Assembly (NCBI GenBank): GCA_965372745.1 | Contig: CBDVDM010000003.1 | Location: 14,184 to 78,183 of the forward strand | Direction: 5' to 3' | Source: VRUG01 sp965372745 | Lineage (GTDB): Bacteria > Planctomycetota > Phycisphaerae > Sedimentisphaerales > Anaerobacaceae | Length of the DNA stretch: 64,000 nucleotides | Part shown: piece by piece, positions 1 to 8,642 of the stretch | How the letters are laid out: each line of letters begins with the position of its first letter | How positions within the stretch are numbered: the first letter of the stretch is position 1 | Notes under the pieces: model-generated | Told to the model about the DNA's origin: nothing | Databases searched by the model: none | The model's input: the letters and a program-made list of their open reading frames with translations, nothing else | Translations under genes and position numbers: made by a program

Positions 1-933
1 ACCCTCTTTATTCTTAAAACCTTCAGGAAATACACAAACCGCTCCATCGGATTCAACAGCAAGTTCGTTGCTTTTCAGTTCTCTTACTACATCAGCTAAT
101 TTGTCGTTATAAAAACTCTCACCACGAATATGCTCATCAGTTAGAGTTACTAAGAGTCGACTATAAATTTCCTGATAATGCTTTTCGGATTCATTTACAA
201 TTCTTTGCCAATAAGTCAACATAGAGGGGTCTTTGCTTTGAAGTTTTACTACACACTCACGAGAGTTTTCTGCAAATTTATCATCTGTGTCATATAATTC
301 TTTGGCTTTTCTGTAGAAATCTTCCATATCTGTGAATTTTAGGTCGTCTGATTTACCTGTATTATGCATACCATCTAAAGCTGCTGTAGTGTGTAGTTTA
401 ATCATATAATTAACTAACATTCCGAATTGCGTTCCCCAGTCACCGATGTGGTTTTGTCGGATAACCTTATGGCCGAGAAATTCAAGCGTTCGGCAGATGC
501 AGTCGCCGATGATTGTGCTTCGCAGATGGCCTACATGCATCTGCTTTGCGATATTCGGGCCCGAAAAATCAACCACGACAGTCTCTAACTTTTCGGTTTT
601 ATTTATACCCAGATGATTTGTTTTATCAGCGTTAATCTCTAACAGAGTTTTGGCGAGATATTCCGGTTTTAATTTCAGGTTGATAAAGCCGGGGCCTGCG
701 ATTTGTGGTTTTTCACAGATGTCACTAACGTCGAGTTTCTCAACTACTTTTTCCGCTAACTGTTGCGGGTTGGTCTTGATTTTTTTAGCGATACCCATCA
801 CGCCGTTGGCCTGGTAGTCGCCGAATTTGGGGTCGGCTGTAGGACGTACAACAGCAGGGCAGCCGCTCATCCCTGATATATCAGCTATTAGTTTGCTGAT
901 TCGCTCTTCGAGTATGTCAATAGCAGGTATCAT
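1..933 (-). CDS. argS: Arginyl-tRNA synthetase, N-terminal 311 residues (cut by window edge)
   Basis: Class I synthetase that charges tRNA-Arg in the cytoplasm. The open minus-strand frame runs off the left edge, so only the N-terminal part is present. An N-terminal additional domain, starting MIPAIDILEERI, is followed by a clear HIGH-class signature, SGPNIAKQMHVGHLRST, as in ArgRS. The ATG at 933-931 overlaps the stop of rsfS in an ATGA arrangement, so the two genes are probably translationally coupled. The KMSKS loop and anticodon-binding domain would lie outside the window. Family assignment is firm. Confidence 0.93.
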   Translation of the reverse strand, partial: MIPAIDILEERISKLIADISGMSGCPAVVRPTADPKFGDYQANGVMGIAKKIKTNPQQLAEKVVEKLDVSDICEKPQIAGPGFINLKLKPEYLAKTLLEINADKTNHLGINKTEKLETVVVDFSGPNIAKQMHVGHLRSTIIGDCICRTLEFLGHKVIRQNHIGDWGTQFGMLVNYMIKLHTTAALDGMHNTGKSDDLKFTDMEDFYRKAKELYDTDDKFAENSRECVVKLQSKDPSMLTYWQRIVNESEKHYQEIYSRLLVTLTDEHIRGESFYNDKLADVVRELKSNELAVESDGAVCVFPEGFKNKEG

Positions 934-1289
934 TTAATTGATAATCTTTCTGCGTCGCCCCAGAGCAGTTCCAAATCGTAATAGTCCCGGTATTCGTTGT
1001 CGAAGACATGAACTACGACATCGACGAAATCAACTAAAATCCATTTTGCCTGCTCATAGCCTGCTCTTCCGAAACGTACAAATCCCACTTTTTTGGCATG
1101 TTCACTGATTTCATCGATAACGGTGCGCATTTGCCTGTCACTTGTTCCGGTAGCTATCACAAAGAAATCTGTGGCAGGGGACTTTCCTGTTAAATCCATA
1201 ACCACAATATCTGTGCAATGTCTTTCAGCAGCTATCTTCGCAGCAGCTAATGCTAAATCTTTTGAGTCGCTAATTTTACTTTTTGCCAA
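930..1289 (-). CDS. rsfS: Ribosomal silencing factor RsfS
   Basis: A 119-residue protein of the RsfS/Iojap (DUF143) family. These bind ribosomal protein L14 and block joining of the subunits when nutrients are short. The family core is visible: DIVVMDLTGKSPATDFFVIATG, then GYEQAKWILVDFVDVVVHVF and a final YYDLELLWGDA. Length is normal. It overlaps argS by four bases. Its start lies only about 21 bases past the U-tract of the hppA terminator, leaving little room for a separate promoter. Confidence 0.93.
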   Translation of the reverse strand: MAKSKISDSKDLALAAAKIAAERHCTDIVVMDLTGKSPATDFFVIATGTSDRQMRTVIDEISEHAKKVGFVRFGRAGYEQAKWILVDFVDVVVHVFDNEYRDYYDLELLWGDAERLSIK

Positions 1290-1310
1290 GTTATACCCTC
1301 GTTTTTATAA

Positions 1311-1340
1311 ATAAAAAGGGTGGCCTAAAGAGGCCACCCC
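1311..1340 (-). terminator. Intrinsic terminator downstream of hppA
   Basis: A perfect 8-bp inverted repeat, GGGTGGCC (1318-1325) and GGCCACCC (1332-1339), with a six-base loop. On the minus strand it is followed by a run of T (complement of 1311-1317). It lies 52 bases past the hppA stop and just upstream of rsfS. Confidence 0.85.
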
Positions 1341-1391
1341 GATAGTTTACCATATAGAAAACCTGCGTCAACAGTCAGGTCGCAGTGTCTA

Positions 1392-3809
1392 CTAATTGCC
1401 GCCCAGACCAATAAACTCTGAGATTACAGGTGCGAATTTAACAATAACACCTGCAAAGACGACACTTACCATACTCATCAGCTTAATCAGGATATTCAGA
1501 CTTGGTCCTGAAGTGTCTTTGAATGGGTCACCGACGGTATCGCCGACTACGGCGGATTTATGAGCATCGGAACCCTTGCCGCCCTGGTGACCTTTTTCGA
1601 TATACTTTTTGGCGTTGTCCCATGCACCGCCGGCATTGTTCAAAGATACTGCCAAAACGAAACCGCAGCTCAGGCCGCCTGCCAGCAGTCCCATCAGGCC
1701 TGCAACACCGAGCACAAGGCCGCCAATGATTGGTGCAAAGATGGCTAACAGTGACGGAACAATCATCTCTCTTTGCGCACCTTCTGTCGAGATGGCTACA
1801 CAACGGGCGTAATCCGGCTTGCCTGAACCGTCCATAATTCCCGGAATTTCCCTGAACTGGCGTCGAACTTCATTAACCATATCGCCGGCGGTCTTACCGA
1901 CAGCCTTCATTGTCATCGCACAGAAGATAAATGCCATCATCGCACCGACAAAAAGTCCGCAGATAAGTTTCGGGTTCATGATACTAAGGTCATATGCCAT
2001 TACAAAATCTGCAATGGAAGCGCTTGCGGCATCAATTGCACCTTCGGTTTTTGCTACCGCATCTCCGACAGCAAATTTTACATCTCCGACTGTATAAACG
2101 CCTCCGTTATCGGCTGCGAGTTTTGCAACCCAGATACGAACTGCGCCAATCAACGCAGCCAACAGCGCCAAAGCAGTCAGAGCAGCCGAGCCGATTGCAA
2201 AACCTTTACCTGTTGCAGCGGTAGTGTTTCCGAGTGCGTCCAGGGCATCGGTTCTTTTTCTTACTTCTTCACCAAGTCCTGCCATTTCAGCGTTCCCGCC
2301 TGCATTGTCAGCAATTGGGCCGTAAGCGTCTGTTGCTAAAGTAATCCCCAATGTTGCGAGCATCCCAACGGCTGCTATACCAATTCCGTAAAGGCCGATA
2401 CTGATATTGGAGAAACCGCCCGGAAGTGCGAATGCGAAAAGGATACAGGCAGTGATAGTTAGTACCGGTAATGCCGATGAATACATACCCGTTGCCAGGC
2501 CGTTGATAATTGTTGTTGCCGGTCCCATTTGGGCCTGTTCCGCAATATTCCTGGTCGGTGAATACTCATCTGAGGTATAGTATTCGGTAAACTGGCCTAT
2601 AAGGACACCTCCTAACAGACCTGCAACAACCGAGCCAAACAGTCCCCATGTCAGCCAGCCTGCTGCTGCCATTACTGCTACTGCCGCAATAATGAATATA
2701 GAACTGCTCAATGTCCCCGTAAGCAGGGCACGTAAGAGATTTTTCTGTGATGCGTTTTCCTTACATCGCACCATGAAAATACCAACTATGGAAAGTATTA
2801 TTCCGATACCAGCAATAAGTGTCGGAGCAAGAATAGCTTTTAGCGGTGTCATCTTGTCACCGAGTACATTTATCGAAAGTACAGCACCTAACGCTGCAGC
2901 GGCTAAGATTGAACCGCAGTAACTTTCAAACAAATCAGCTCCCATACCGGCAACGTCACCGACATTATCACCGACATTATCAGCTATTGTTGCCGGGTTT
3001 CTCGGGTCGTCTTCCGGGATACCGGCTTCTACCTTGCCCACAAGGTCGGCGCCGATGTCGGCAGCCTTGGTGTAGATACCTCCGCCAACACGTGCAAACA
3101 AAGCCTGTGTCGAAGCACCCATGCCGAACGTTACCATAGTAGAGGTGATTTCGACAAGTTTTGTAGAAGGTAACATTCCGGCAGGTACCCATGTGATGCC
3201 GAGCCATGTAAGGCCGTTTGTCATATGCTCTGCGGTATAAATGAGTTTGTCGAGAAGCAGATACCAAGCTGTGATATTCAAAAGGCCGAAGCCAACGACG
3301 ACGAGGCCCATTACCGCACCGCTTCTAAATGCAACCTGCAGACCTGCATTTAAACTTTTAGTTGCACCCTGAGCAGTCCGGGAGGATGCATTGGTGGCTG
3401 TCTTCATACCTAAAAAACCGCACAAGGCACTAAAGAAGCCTGCGGTAAGAAAAGCTATGGGCATGAATGGGTTCTGTACGCCAAAGTAAGCCAGTGCTGC
3501 AAAAATAATGAAAAATAAAACGAATACCATCGCAACTATCCTGTACTGGCTAAATAGATAAGCATATGAGCCTTCGCGGACATGGTCGGCAATAGTTATC
3601 ATCTTTTCATTGCCTTCGTCGGCTGTCATAACTTTTTTATAAAGAATAAATGCAGTGATTAAAGCAATAATCGAGGCAAGCGGCGCAAGATACCAAATCA
3701 TAGGAATACCCTCAACTGCGGTCGCCTCAGAGGCCTGTCCTGCCATTGCTGTAGAGCTTATCCCTAACAGCGAAAACATAAATACAGAGAAACTTGTTAG
3801 ATTTTTCAC
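1392..3809 (-). CDS. hppA: K+-dependent membrane-bound pyrophosphatase (ion pump)
   Basis: An 805-residue polytopic inner-membrane enzyme that couples pyrophosphate hydrolysis to export of H+ or Na+. The substrate loops are intact: GGGIYTKAADIGADLVGKVE at about 242-261 and NVGDNVGDVAGMGADLFESY at 278-297. The segment GNTTAATGKG at 527-536 has Ala and Gly where potassium-independent enzymes carry Lys and Thr. From family knowledge this points to the K+-dependent class; whether it moves Na+ or H+ cannot be read here. The start is GTG at 3809, with AGGAG eight bases upstream. The first ~24 residues look like a signal or first membrane segment. It is a lone gene ending in a strong terminator. Confidence 0.95.
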   Translation of the reverse strand: MKNLTSFSVFMFSLLGISSTAMAGQASEATAVEGIPMIWYLAPLASIIALITAFILYKKVMTADEGNEKMITIADHVREGSYAYLFSQYRIVAMVFVLFFIIFAALAYFGVQNPFMPIAFLTAGFFSALCGFLGMKTATNASSRTAQGATKSLNAGLQVAFRSGAVMGLVVVGFGLLNITAWYLLLDKLIYTAEHMTNGLTWLGITWVPAGMLPSTKLVEITSTMVTFGMGASTQALFARVGGGIYTKAADIGADLVGKVEAGIPEDDPRNPATIADNVGDNVGDVAGMGADLFESYCGSILAAAALGAVLSINVLGDKMTPLKAILAPTLIAGIGIILSIVGIFMVRCKENASQKNLLRALLTGTLSSSIFIIAAVAVMAAAGWLTWGLFGSVVAGLLGGVLIGQFTEYYTSDEYSPTRNIAEQAQMGPATTIINGLATGMYSSALPVLTITACILFAFALPGGFSNISIGLYGIGIAAVGMLATLGITLATDAYGPIADNAGGNAEMAGLGEEVRKRTDALDALGNTTAATGKGFAIGSAALTALALLAALIGAVRIWVAKLAADNGGVYTVGDVKFAVGDAVAKTEGAIDAASASIADFVMAYDLSIMNPKLICGLFVGAMMAFIFCAMTMKAVGKTAGDMVNEVRRQFREIPGIMDGSGKPDYARCVAISTEGAQREMIVPSLLAIFAPIIGGLVLGVAGLMGLLAGGLSCGFVLAVSLNNAGGAWDNAKKYIEKGHQGGKGSDAHKSAVVGDTVGDPFKDTSGPSLNILIKLMSMVSVVFAGVIVKFAPVISEFIGLGGN

Positions 3810-3954
3810 TTTTTCAACTCCTAAATGGGTTAATAATCAAATCAATAGAATCACTAAAATAGCCTGACAGTTTACACGAACGAGGTTCTTTTTCAAGTGT
3901 TTTTGTGGTGAATATCTTAAATGATGTAAATTTTATATACTTATTGTGTATCGG

Positions 3955-5157
3955 TCAGGTGTGGTAATCAGCGTTAATTGTTACATATTCTTTGCTCAGG
4001 TCACAGCCGTAACAGAAATCACCTGCTTTACCCGCCCCTAAATCTATTGTTATGGTATGTTGCGGCTGGGAAATTATCCTGCTTGCTTTTTTGGCATTAA
4101 AATTAACAGGTTTCCCGTTTTTGAATACCGATATCGTACCTATTTTGCAGGAAAGTTTATCGGGGACAAGTTTCACACCCGCTGAACCGGCAGCACAGAT
4201 AATCCTTCCCCAGTTCGGGTCGCTGCCGTTGATTGCGCATTTGACTAATGGATAATCTGCTATCGCCCGTGCAGCCTTAGCAGCTTCGGCTTTCGAGGCG
4301 GCACCGATTATTACAACCTTAAACATTCGGGTTGCCCCCTCGGCGTCTAATGCCATCTGTTTTGCAAGGTCGTCGCATAAATCAGCTAAAGCTTTTGCAA
4401 ATTTCCTGTAGCGAGGACACTTACTTGTTATTGGGCGGTTGCTGGCTAATCCTGTGGCAAGAATAATAGCGGTGTCATTTGTGCTTTGGTGCATATCGAC
4501 TGTGAGTTTATTCAGAGATTCGCCGATAGCTTGTTTTAATGCCCTGGCGAGCAGCGGTTTGGATATAGCTGCATCAGTTGTGATAAAGCAAAGTGTTGTT
4601 GCCATGTTAGGGCTAATCATTCCTGCACCTTTGGTGGTACCAGCTATGGTGATTTTCCTGCCGGATATTTCAATTTGCCGGACAGCCTGCTTGACTTTGG
4701 TGTCGGTTGTCATTATCGCCCTGGCAAAGTCGAGACCTGATTTGGCGGAAGCTGAAAGTTTTTCTGCTGCCATTTTTATTCCAGCGGATATTTTTTTGAC
4801 AGGCAGCTGCCGGCCAATGATACCGGTTGATGCTGCTAAGACATTTTCAGGTTTGCATTCAATTTGCTTTGCGGTTTCGCTGCACATCTTTATTGCATTT
4901 TTGATTCCCTGCTGACCGGTGCAGGCGTTGGCATTGCCGGAGTTGACAACCACCGCAGAAATTGAACCACTCTTTACATGTTGTTTGGAAACTGTCACTG
5001 CCGCTGAGACTATTTTATTTGTTGTAAAAACAGCTGCCGCCGTTGCACCGGTGGGGCAGACGATTAGCCCTAAGTCTGCTTTACCGGATTGCTTGAGCCC
5101 GCAATGCAAACCTGCCGCTAAAACTCCTTTCGGACTGGTTATAGTGTTGTTTGTCAT
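3955..5157 (-). CDS. argJ: Bifunctional glutamate N-acetyltransferase/ornithine acetyltransferase ArgJ
   Basis: A 400-residue ArgJ that moves the acetyl group from N-acetylornithine to glutamate in the cyclic arginine pathway. The self-cleavage site is present as KGAGMISPNMATTL (176-189). Family knowledge places the cut between Ala186 and Thr187, the latter becoming the nucleophile. The N-terminal half has the typical VVVNSGNANACTG. It follows argC by 29 bases on the same strand, so the two are probably one operon. Whether it also acts on acetyl-CoA (bifunctional class) is not visible from motifs alone. Confidence 0.95.
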   Translation of the reverse strand: MTNNTITSPKGVLAAGLHCGLKQSGKADLGLIVCPTGATAAAVFTTNKIVSAAVTVSKQHVKSGSISAVVVNSGNANACTGQQGIKNAIKMCSETAKQIECKPENVLAASTGIIGRQLPVKKISAGIKMAAEKLSASAKSGLDFARAIMTTDTKVKQAVRQIEISGRKITIAGTTKGAGMISPNMATTLCFITTDAAISKPLLARALKQAIGESLNKLTVDMHQSTNDTAIILATGLASNRPITSKCPRYRKFAKALADLCDDLAKQMALDAEGATRMFKVVIIGAASKAEAAKAARAIADYPLVKCAINGSDPNWGRIICAAGSAGVKLVPDKLSCKIGTISVFKNGKPVNFNAKKASRIISQPQHTITIDLGAGKAGDFCYGCDLSKEYVTINADYHT

Positions 5158-5186
5158 TTCTCAAATCCCATCTGCCATAAACTTTC

Positions 5187-6197
5187 TTATACAAGGCCAA
5201 GCGTTTCATCGAGGCCGAAAATAATATTCATATTCTGAATTGCCTGGCCTGATGCACCCTTTACCAGATTGTCGATTGCGGAAAAACATATAATTTTACC
5301 TTTAGCGATAGTCGGAAAGACATGGCAGTAATTTGTACCAGCTACGTTTTTAACTGCTGGGCTGTCATTACATATCTGAACAAAAGGCTCACCAGCATAG
5401 AAGTCGTTATATAGTTTAGATAGTTGCTCTGTAGTTACACTGCCTTTTGGCTGACAATAAACAGTTGATAAAATCCCGCGGTCGAAAGGTCCGACGTGAG
5501 GCTGAAACAGTATCGTAACGTCACTGCCTGCTATCTCACCTGCAATCTGCTCCATTTCCGGCATATGACGGTGTGTTCCGGTTCCATAGCCGAAGAAGTT
5601 TTCATTCATATTCGGGAAATGGAATTTACTTGATGGGTTCTTGCCAGCCCCTGACGAGCCTGTCACCGAATTTACGATAATCGAATCGGTTTCGATAAGA
5701 CCATTTTTTAAAAGAGGCGCTATTGCCAGAATTACTCCGGTAGGGAAACAGCCGGGATTGGCCACGAGACTTGCATCTTTAATCTCATCACGGAAAAGTT
5801 CCGGCAGACCAAAGACCGCTTTTTTCAGGTTTTCGGTGTCAGTGTGTTTGACGGCGTAAAATTTTTCATAAATCTCAACATTTTTGAGTCGGTAATCAGC
5901 ACTGAAATCTATGACCTTTAATCCTGCATCGAGCAGCTTAGGCACAAATCCCATGGAAACCTTATGCGGCAGACAGCAAAGAACGACATCAGCCAACTCT
6001 GCCAGTTTATCAATATCAAGAGGTTCGATAGGCAGGTTACAGCGTCCTTTGAACTGGGGAAATATCTCGTCGATTCGGCCGCATTCCTCCGGCAGGGCAG
6101 TTAGATAGGTTATCTGGGCCTGACTGTGGCGCAGGATTATTTCTATTGACTCGGCGCCAGTGTATCCGCTTGCTCCGATTATTGCTGCTCGTATCAT
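5187..6197 (-). CDS. argC: N-acetyl-gamma-glutamyl-phosphate reductase
   Basis: A 336-residue NADPH-dependent reductase of arginine synthesis. The Rossmann start IIGASGYTGAE (6-16) binds NADP, and the active-site cysteine is Cys150 in ANPGCFPTG. The substrate segment NSVTGSSGAGKNPS and the C-terminal GASGQAIQNMNIIFG are as expected. Length is normal for the family. It is the first gene of an argC-argJ pair. Its ATG lies only 13 bases past the U-tract of the rpsI terminator, so transcription probably depends on read-through or on a promoter that overlaps the hairpin. Confidence 0.95.
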   Translation of the reverse strand: MIRAAIIGASGYTGAESIEIILRHSQAQITYLTALPEECGRIDEIFPQFKGRCNLPIEPLDIDKLAELADVVLCCLPHKVSMGFVPKLLDAGLKVIDFSADYRLKNVEIYEKFYAVKHTDTENLKKAVFGLPELFRDEIKDASLVANPGCFPTGVILAIAPLLKNGLIETDSIIVNSVTGSSGAGKNPSSKFHFPNMNENFFGYGTGTHRHMPEMEQIAGEIAGSDVTILFQPHVGPFDRGILSTVYCQPKGSVTTEQLSKLYNDFYAGEPFVQICNDSPAVKNVAGTNYCHVFPTIAKGKIICFSAIDNLVKGASGQAIQNMNIIFGLDETLGLV

Positions 6198-6210
6198 AAT
6201 TTACCCTTTT

Positions 6211-6247
6211 CAAAAAAATAGCCGCTGAGAAGTTCTCGGCGGCTATT
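6211..6247 (-). terminator. Intrinsic terminator downstream of rplM-rpsI
   Basis: A 9-bp perfect stem (6217-6225 with 6239-6247, AATAGCCGC/GCGGCTATT) is extended inward by GAGA/TCTC pairing. On the minus strand a run of T follows (complement of 6212-6218). It sits 28 bases past the rpsI stop. Confidence 0.85.
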
Positions 6248-6274
6248 GTAATAATCCCAAATGATTTTTTCAAA

Positions 6275-6781
6275 CTATCGTTTCGAGAACTGGAATGATT
6301 TCCTTGCCTTTTTCTGTCCCGGCTTCTTTCTTTCGACCATTCTGCTGTCACGGGTGAGATAACCGCCGTCACGAAGAGGCTGAATAAATTCTTCACTGTA
6401 GATTTTTAATGCTCTTGCGATTCCGAGCATAGAAGCACCTGCCTGACCTGTTATTCCGCCGCCCTTGACATTGATGAAAACATCGAATGCCTTTTCGCTT
6501 TCAACAGCTTTTAATGGAGAGATTACCGATTTTCTGTCCTGTTCTCTCGGGAAATAGTCACCAATCTCTTTTTTATTGACTATCAGTTTACCGTCACCGG
6601 GTTTGATTCTTACCCTGGCAACAGAGCTTTTCCTTCTGCCGGTACCCCAGAAGAACCCGCCTTTATCAGGCCATTTCTTCTTGGCCGGTTGAGTATCGGT
6701 TTTGGCTGCTGCCTTTGCTGTTGGCGCCGAAGCTTCGATATTAAGGTCTTGGCCAGCTGTATCTTTTTTTGCTTCTGCCAT
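6275..6781 (-). CDS. rpsI: 30S ribosomal protein S9 with N-terminal extension
   Basis: A 168-residue S9. The conserved core starts near residue 46 at GTGRRKSSVARVRI and ends in the basic KKPGQKKARKSFQFSKR tail that reaches toward the P site. The first ~45 residues are a low-complexity Ala/Lys/Pro extension absent from E. coli S9, which is about 130 residues. The gene follows rplM by 15 bases, the usual L13-S9 operon, and ends in a strong terminator. Confidence 0.95.
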   Translation of the reverse strand: MAEAKKDTAGQDLNIEASAPTAKAAAKTDTQPAKKKWPDKGGFFWGTGRRKSSVARVRIKPGDGKLIVNKKEIGDYFPREQDRKSVISPLKAVESEKAFDVFINVKGGGITGQAGASMLGIARALKIYSEEFIQPLRDGGYLTRDSRMVERKKPGQKKARKSFQFSKR

Positions 6782-6796
6782 AATTGTTAGTCTTTC

Positions 6797-7228
6797 TTAA
6801 AAGAGTTCTATTTTTTCAGGTTGCTGGGCCTGATTTTCATGTTCAGCCCCGCGATAAACCTTCAGCTTTTTCAACATTTTTTTACCGAGTTTATTCTTTG
6901 GCAACATTCTTCTTACCGCCAGTTCGATAACCTTTTCAGGTTTTCTATCCATCATCTCGGCAAAACTTACAAACTTGTGACCGCCGGGGAAATGAGTATA
7001 GTAATCATACTCTTTGTGTTCCGCCTTTTTGCCTGTAACTTTTATTTTATCCGCATTCAGGACAATTACGTAATCGCCCGTGTCTACATGCGGCGTATAA
7101 GTAGGTTTATTTTTGCCCATCAAAATTGGTGCGATTTTAGCTGCCATTCGGCCGAGAATCGCATCTGTGGCATCAACAACCACCCATTTATGCTCCGTTG
7201 CTTCTTTCTTTACCATAAAGCTCTTCAT
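6797..7228 (-). CDS. rplM: 50S ribosomal protein L13
   Basis: A 143-residue L13. The family segments are HKWVVVDATDAILGRMA, the DTGDYVIVLNA strand, FPGGHK, and RRMLPKNKLGKKMLKKLKVYRGAEHE. The ATG at 7228 has GGAG five bases upstream. A good promoter lies 32-59 bases upstream. First gene of the L13-S9 operon. Confidence 0.96.
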   Translation of the reverse strand: MKSFMVKKEATEHKWVVVDATDAILGRMAAKIAPILMGKNKPTYTPHVDTGDYVIVLNADKIKVTGKKAEHKEYDYYTHFPGGHKFVSFAEMMDRKPEKVIELAVRRMLPKNKLGKKMLKKLKVYRGAEHENQAQQPEKIELF

Positions 7229-7259
7229 AAAAACTCCAGTTATACTCGAAAAAACAGTT

Positions 7260-7287
7260 ATTCTACCGAATTAGGACGGCCTGTCAA
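7260..7287 (-). promoter_or_regulatory. Sigma-70-type promoter for rplM-rpsI
   Basis: On the minus strand TTGACA (7287-7282) and TAGAAT (7265-7260) are separated by 16 bases. Predicted transcription start is near 7253, giving a leader of about 25 bases before the rplM ATG. This is one of the three best promoter matches found in the window. Confidence 0.65.
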
Positions 7288-7412
7288 CTGCTTTTTAGCA
7301 AAAAACTTCTCCAAATTTTATTCGAATTAGTTGTATGAAATGTTAAAGTACATAATAGTTGTCTGAGAGTCTTACATATCGAGAGATAGATGTTGATTAG
7401 CGAGTATCTAAA

Positions 7413-7709
7413 ATGCCGCAATCGGTAGAACCAGAGGCGGAGGGGATATTTTCTGAGTGTGAGTGGCAGCAATTGGTGGAGGATTTGGCATTTTCACCCA
7501 GAGAGGCACAAATTGTCCGGTGTCTTTTCGATGGTAATTCCGACAAACAAATAGCACCTCATCTGAAAATCAGCATTCCAACGGTTCGTACCCATCTAAG
7601 CAGGCTCTTTCGCAAGCTCGGTGTTAATGACCGCGAAGAGTTGATTTTACATGTTATTAAGCATTTTCGTAATGGCTGTCGCCAGATCAACTGTCCTCGA
7701 AAACGATGA
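7413..7709 (+). CDS. Small LuxR-type (GerE) DNA-binding protein
   Basis: A 98-residue protein that is almost only a LuxR/GerE helix-turn-helix domain (about residues 25-85). Visible are FSPREAQIVRCLFDGNSDKQIA, then ISIPTVRTHLSRLFRKLGV, the recognition-helix region, and REELILHV. No receiver or ligand domain precedes it. It lies 114 bases upstream of a PEP-CTERM protein gene on the same strand. Such HTH-only proteins are often seen next to exported PEP-CTERM proteins in planctomycetes, which suggests a local regulator. That role is inference. Confidence 0.8.
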   Translation: MPQSVEPEAEGIFSECEWQQLVEDLAFSPREAQIVRCLFDGNSDKQIAPHLKISIPTVRTHLSRLFRKLGVNDREELILHVIKHFRNGCRQINCPRKR

Positions 7710-7823
7710 CAGCATAATTGATGAATTGACCAGTCTTGCATCCACTTGTATATTTGTTGTTCATGGTTTGAGTTCACAAATAGGAGAAGAGTATTTGTTC
7801 TGAATAAAGGAAGGAGGTTTAAG

Positions 7824-8486
7824 ATGTGGAAATATCCCCGGTTGTTCTTTACTTTCAGTACTTTCAGTTTTCTATTGTTTTTCGTGGTTCCATCTGTAAT
7901 GGCAGTTCCATTGGATGTCTACAGTTTAGATGGTCCTCAGGATCCGTTGATGGTTGACGGGCCTGTGCATGAGTTGGGAAATCAAGCCACGTTCCCAGAC
8001 GATGAATGGATTGACTCAGCTTTTATAATGTGGACAGAGGAGATCGCCTGTTTTGATGGAGGTGATGAGCCTGGATTGAGTAATGCCTTGGTAAGCATTA
8101 CAAATAGAACCAACAGAGCCTGGTCTGATTTGCATTATGTAGCAGACCCTGAAACTATCATCACAAATTTTGATGGCTGGATTGGCAATCCGGTTTTGTT
8201 AGATGCTGAAGAAGCCTTTAAAATAGACAATCTTGGCATCAACAGGCCACTGGTTTCAGAGAGCATTGCAGCGAACCTTATTTTCGAGCCTGGAGAAACA
8301 TGGGAATTTATAATCCAGGATTATGCCAATGCTCTGGGCGGTCCTGCTAATGCGTTTGATAGTGTCAATATCGCAAGTCTCAGTTCCGGATGGCCACCTT
8401 CTACAGGCAGCATTGTCACTCCGGAACCGGCGACGCTGGCTCTGTTGGCATTGGGAAGTATTGCTCTGTTAAGGCGTAGAAAATAA
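7824..8486 (+). CDS. PEP-CTERM sorting-domain exported protein of unknown function
   Basis: A 220-residue secreted protein. The ATG at 7824 is preferred over upstream in-frame starts because an AGGAGG box sits six bases before it and a clean signal peptide follows (MWKYPRLFF... with cleavage near VMA). The C-terminus is a textbook PEP-CTERM tail: PEP at the start, a hydrophobic run TLALLALGSIALL, and RRRK. In other bacteria this tail is processed by an exosortase, with the protein placed at the cell surface or in the matrix. The middle of the protein resembles nothing I recognise. An intrinsic terminator follows. Confidence 0.85.
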   Translation: MWKYPRLFFTFSTFSFLLFFVVPSVMAVPLDVYSLDGPQDPLMVDGPVHELGNQATFPDDEWIDSAFIMWTEEIACFDGGDEPGLSNALVSITNRTNRAWSDLHYVADPETIITNFDGWIGNPVLLDAEEAFKIDNLGINRPLVSESIAANLIFEPGETWEFIIQDYANALGGPANAFDSVNIASLSSGWPPSTGSIVTPEPATLALLALGSIALLRRRK

Positions 8487-8518
8487 TTACCTGAAAGTAA
8501 AGAACTAAAAACATCTTA

Positions 8519-8554
8519 GGGCCACAGCGAGCCTTTGCTGTGACCCGTTTTTTT
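8519..8554 (+). terminator. Intrinsic terminator after the PEP-CTERM gene
   Basis: An inverted repeat, GGGcCACAGC (8519-8528) with GCTGTGaCCC (8537-8546), has one mismatch. It is followed by seven T (8548-8554) and ends the LuxR/PEP-CTERM unit. Confidence 0.75.
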
Positions 8555-8642
8555 ACCTCAATTCTGTATCAACCTGTCCGGTTAAAATCAAAGCGATACG
8601 CCTTTTCAAAATTTTCTGAAAGTGGAATAAGATTATTGACCA

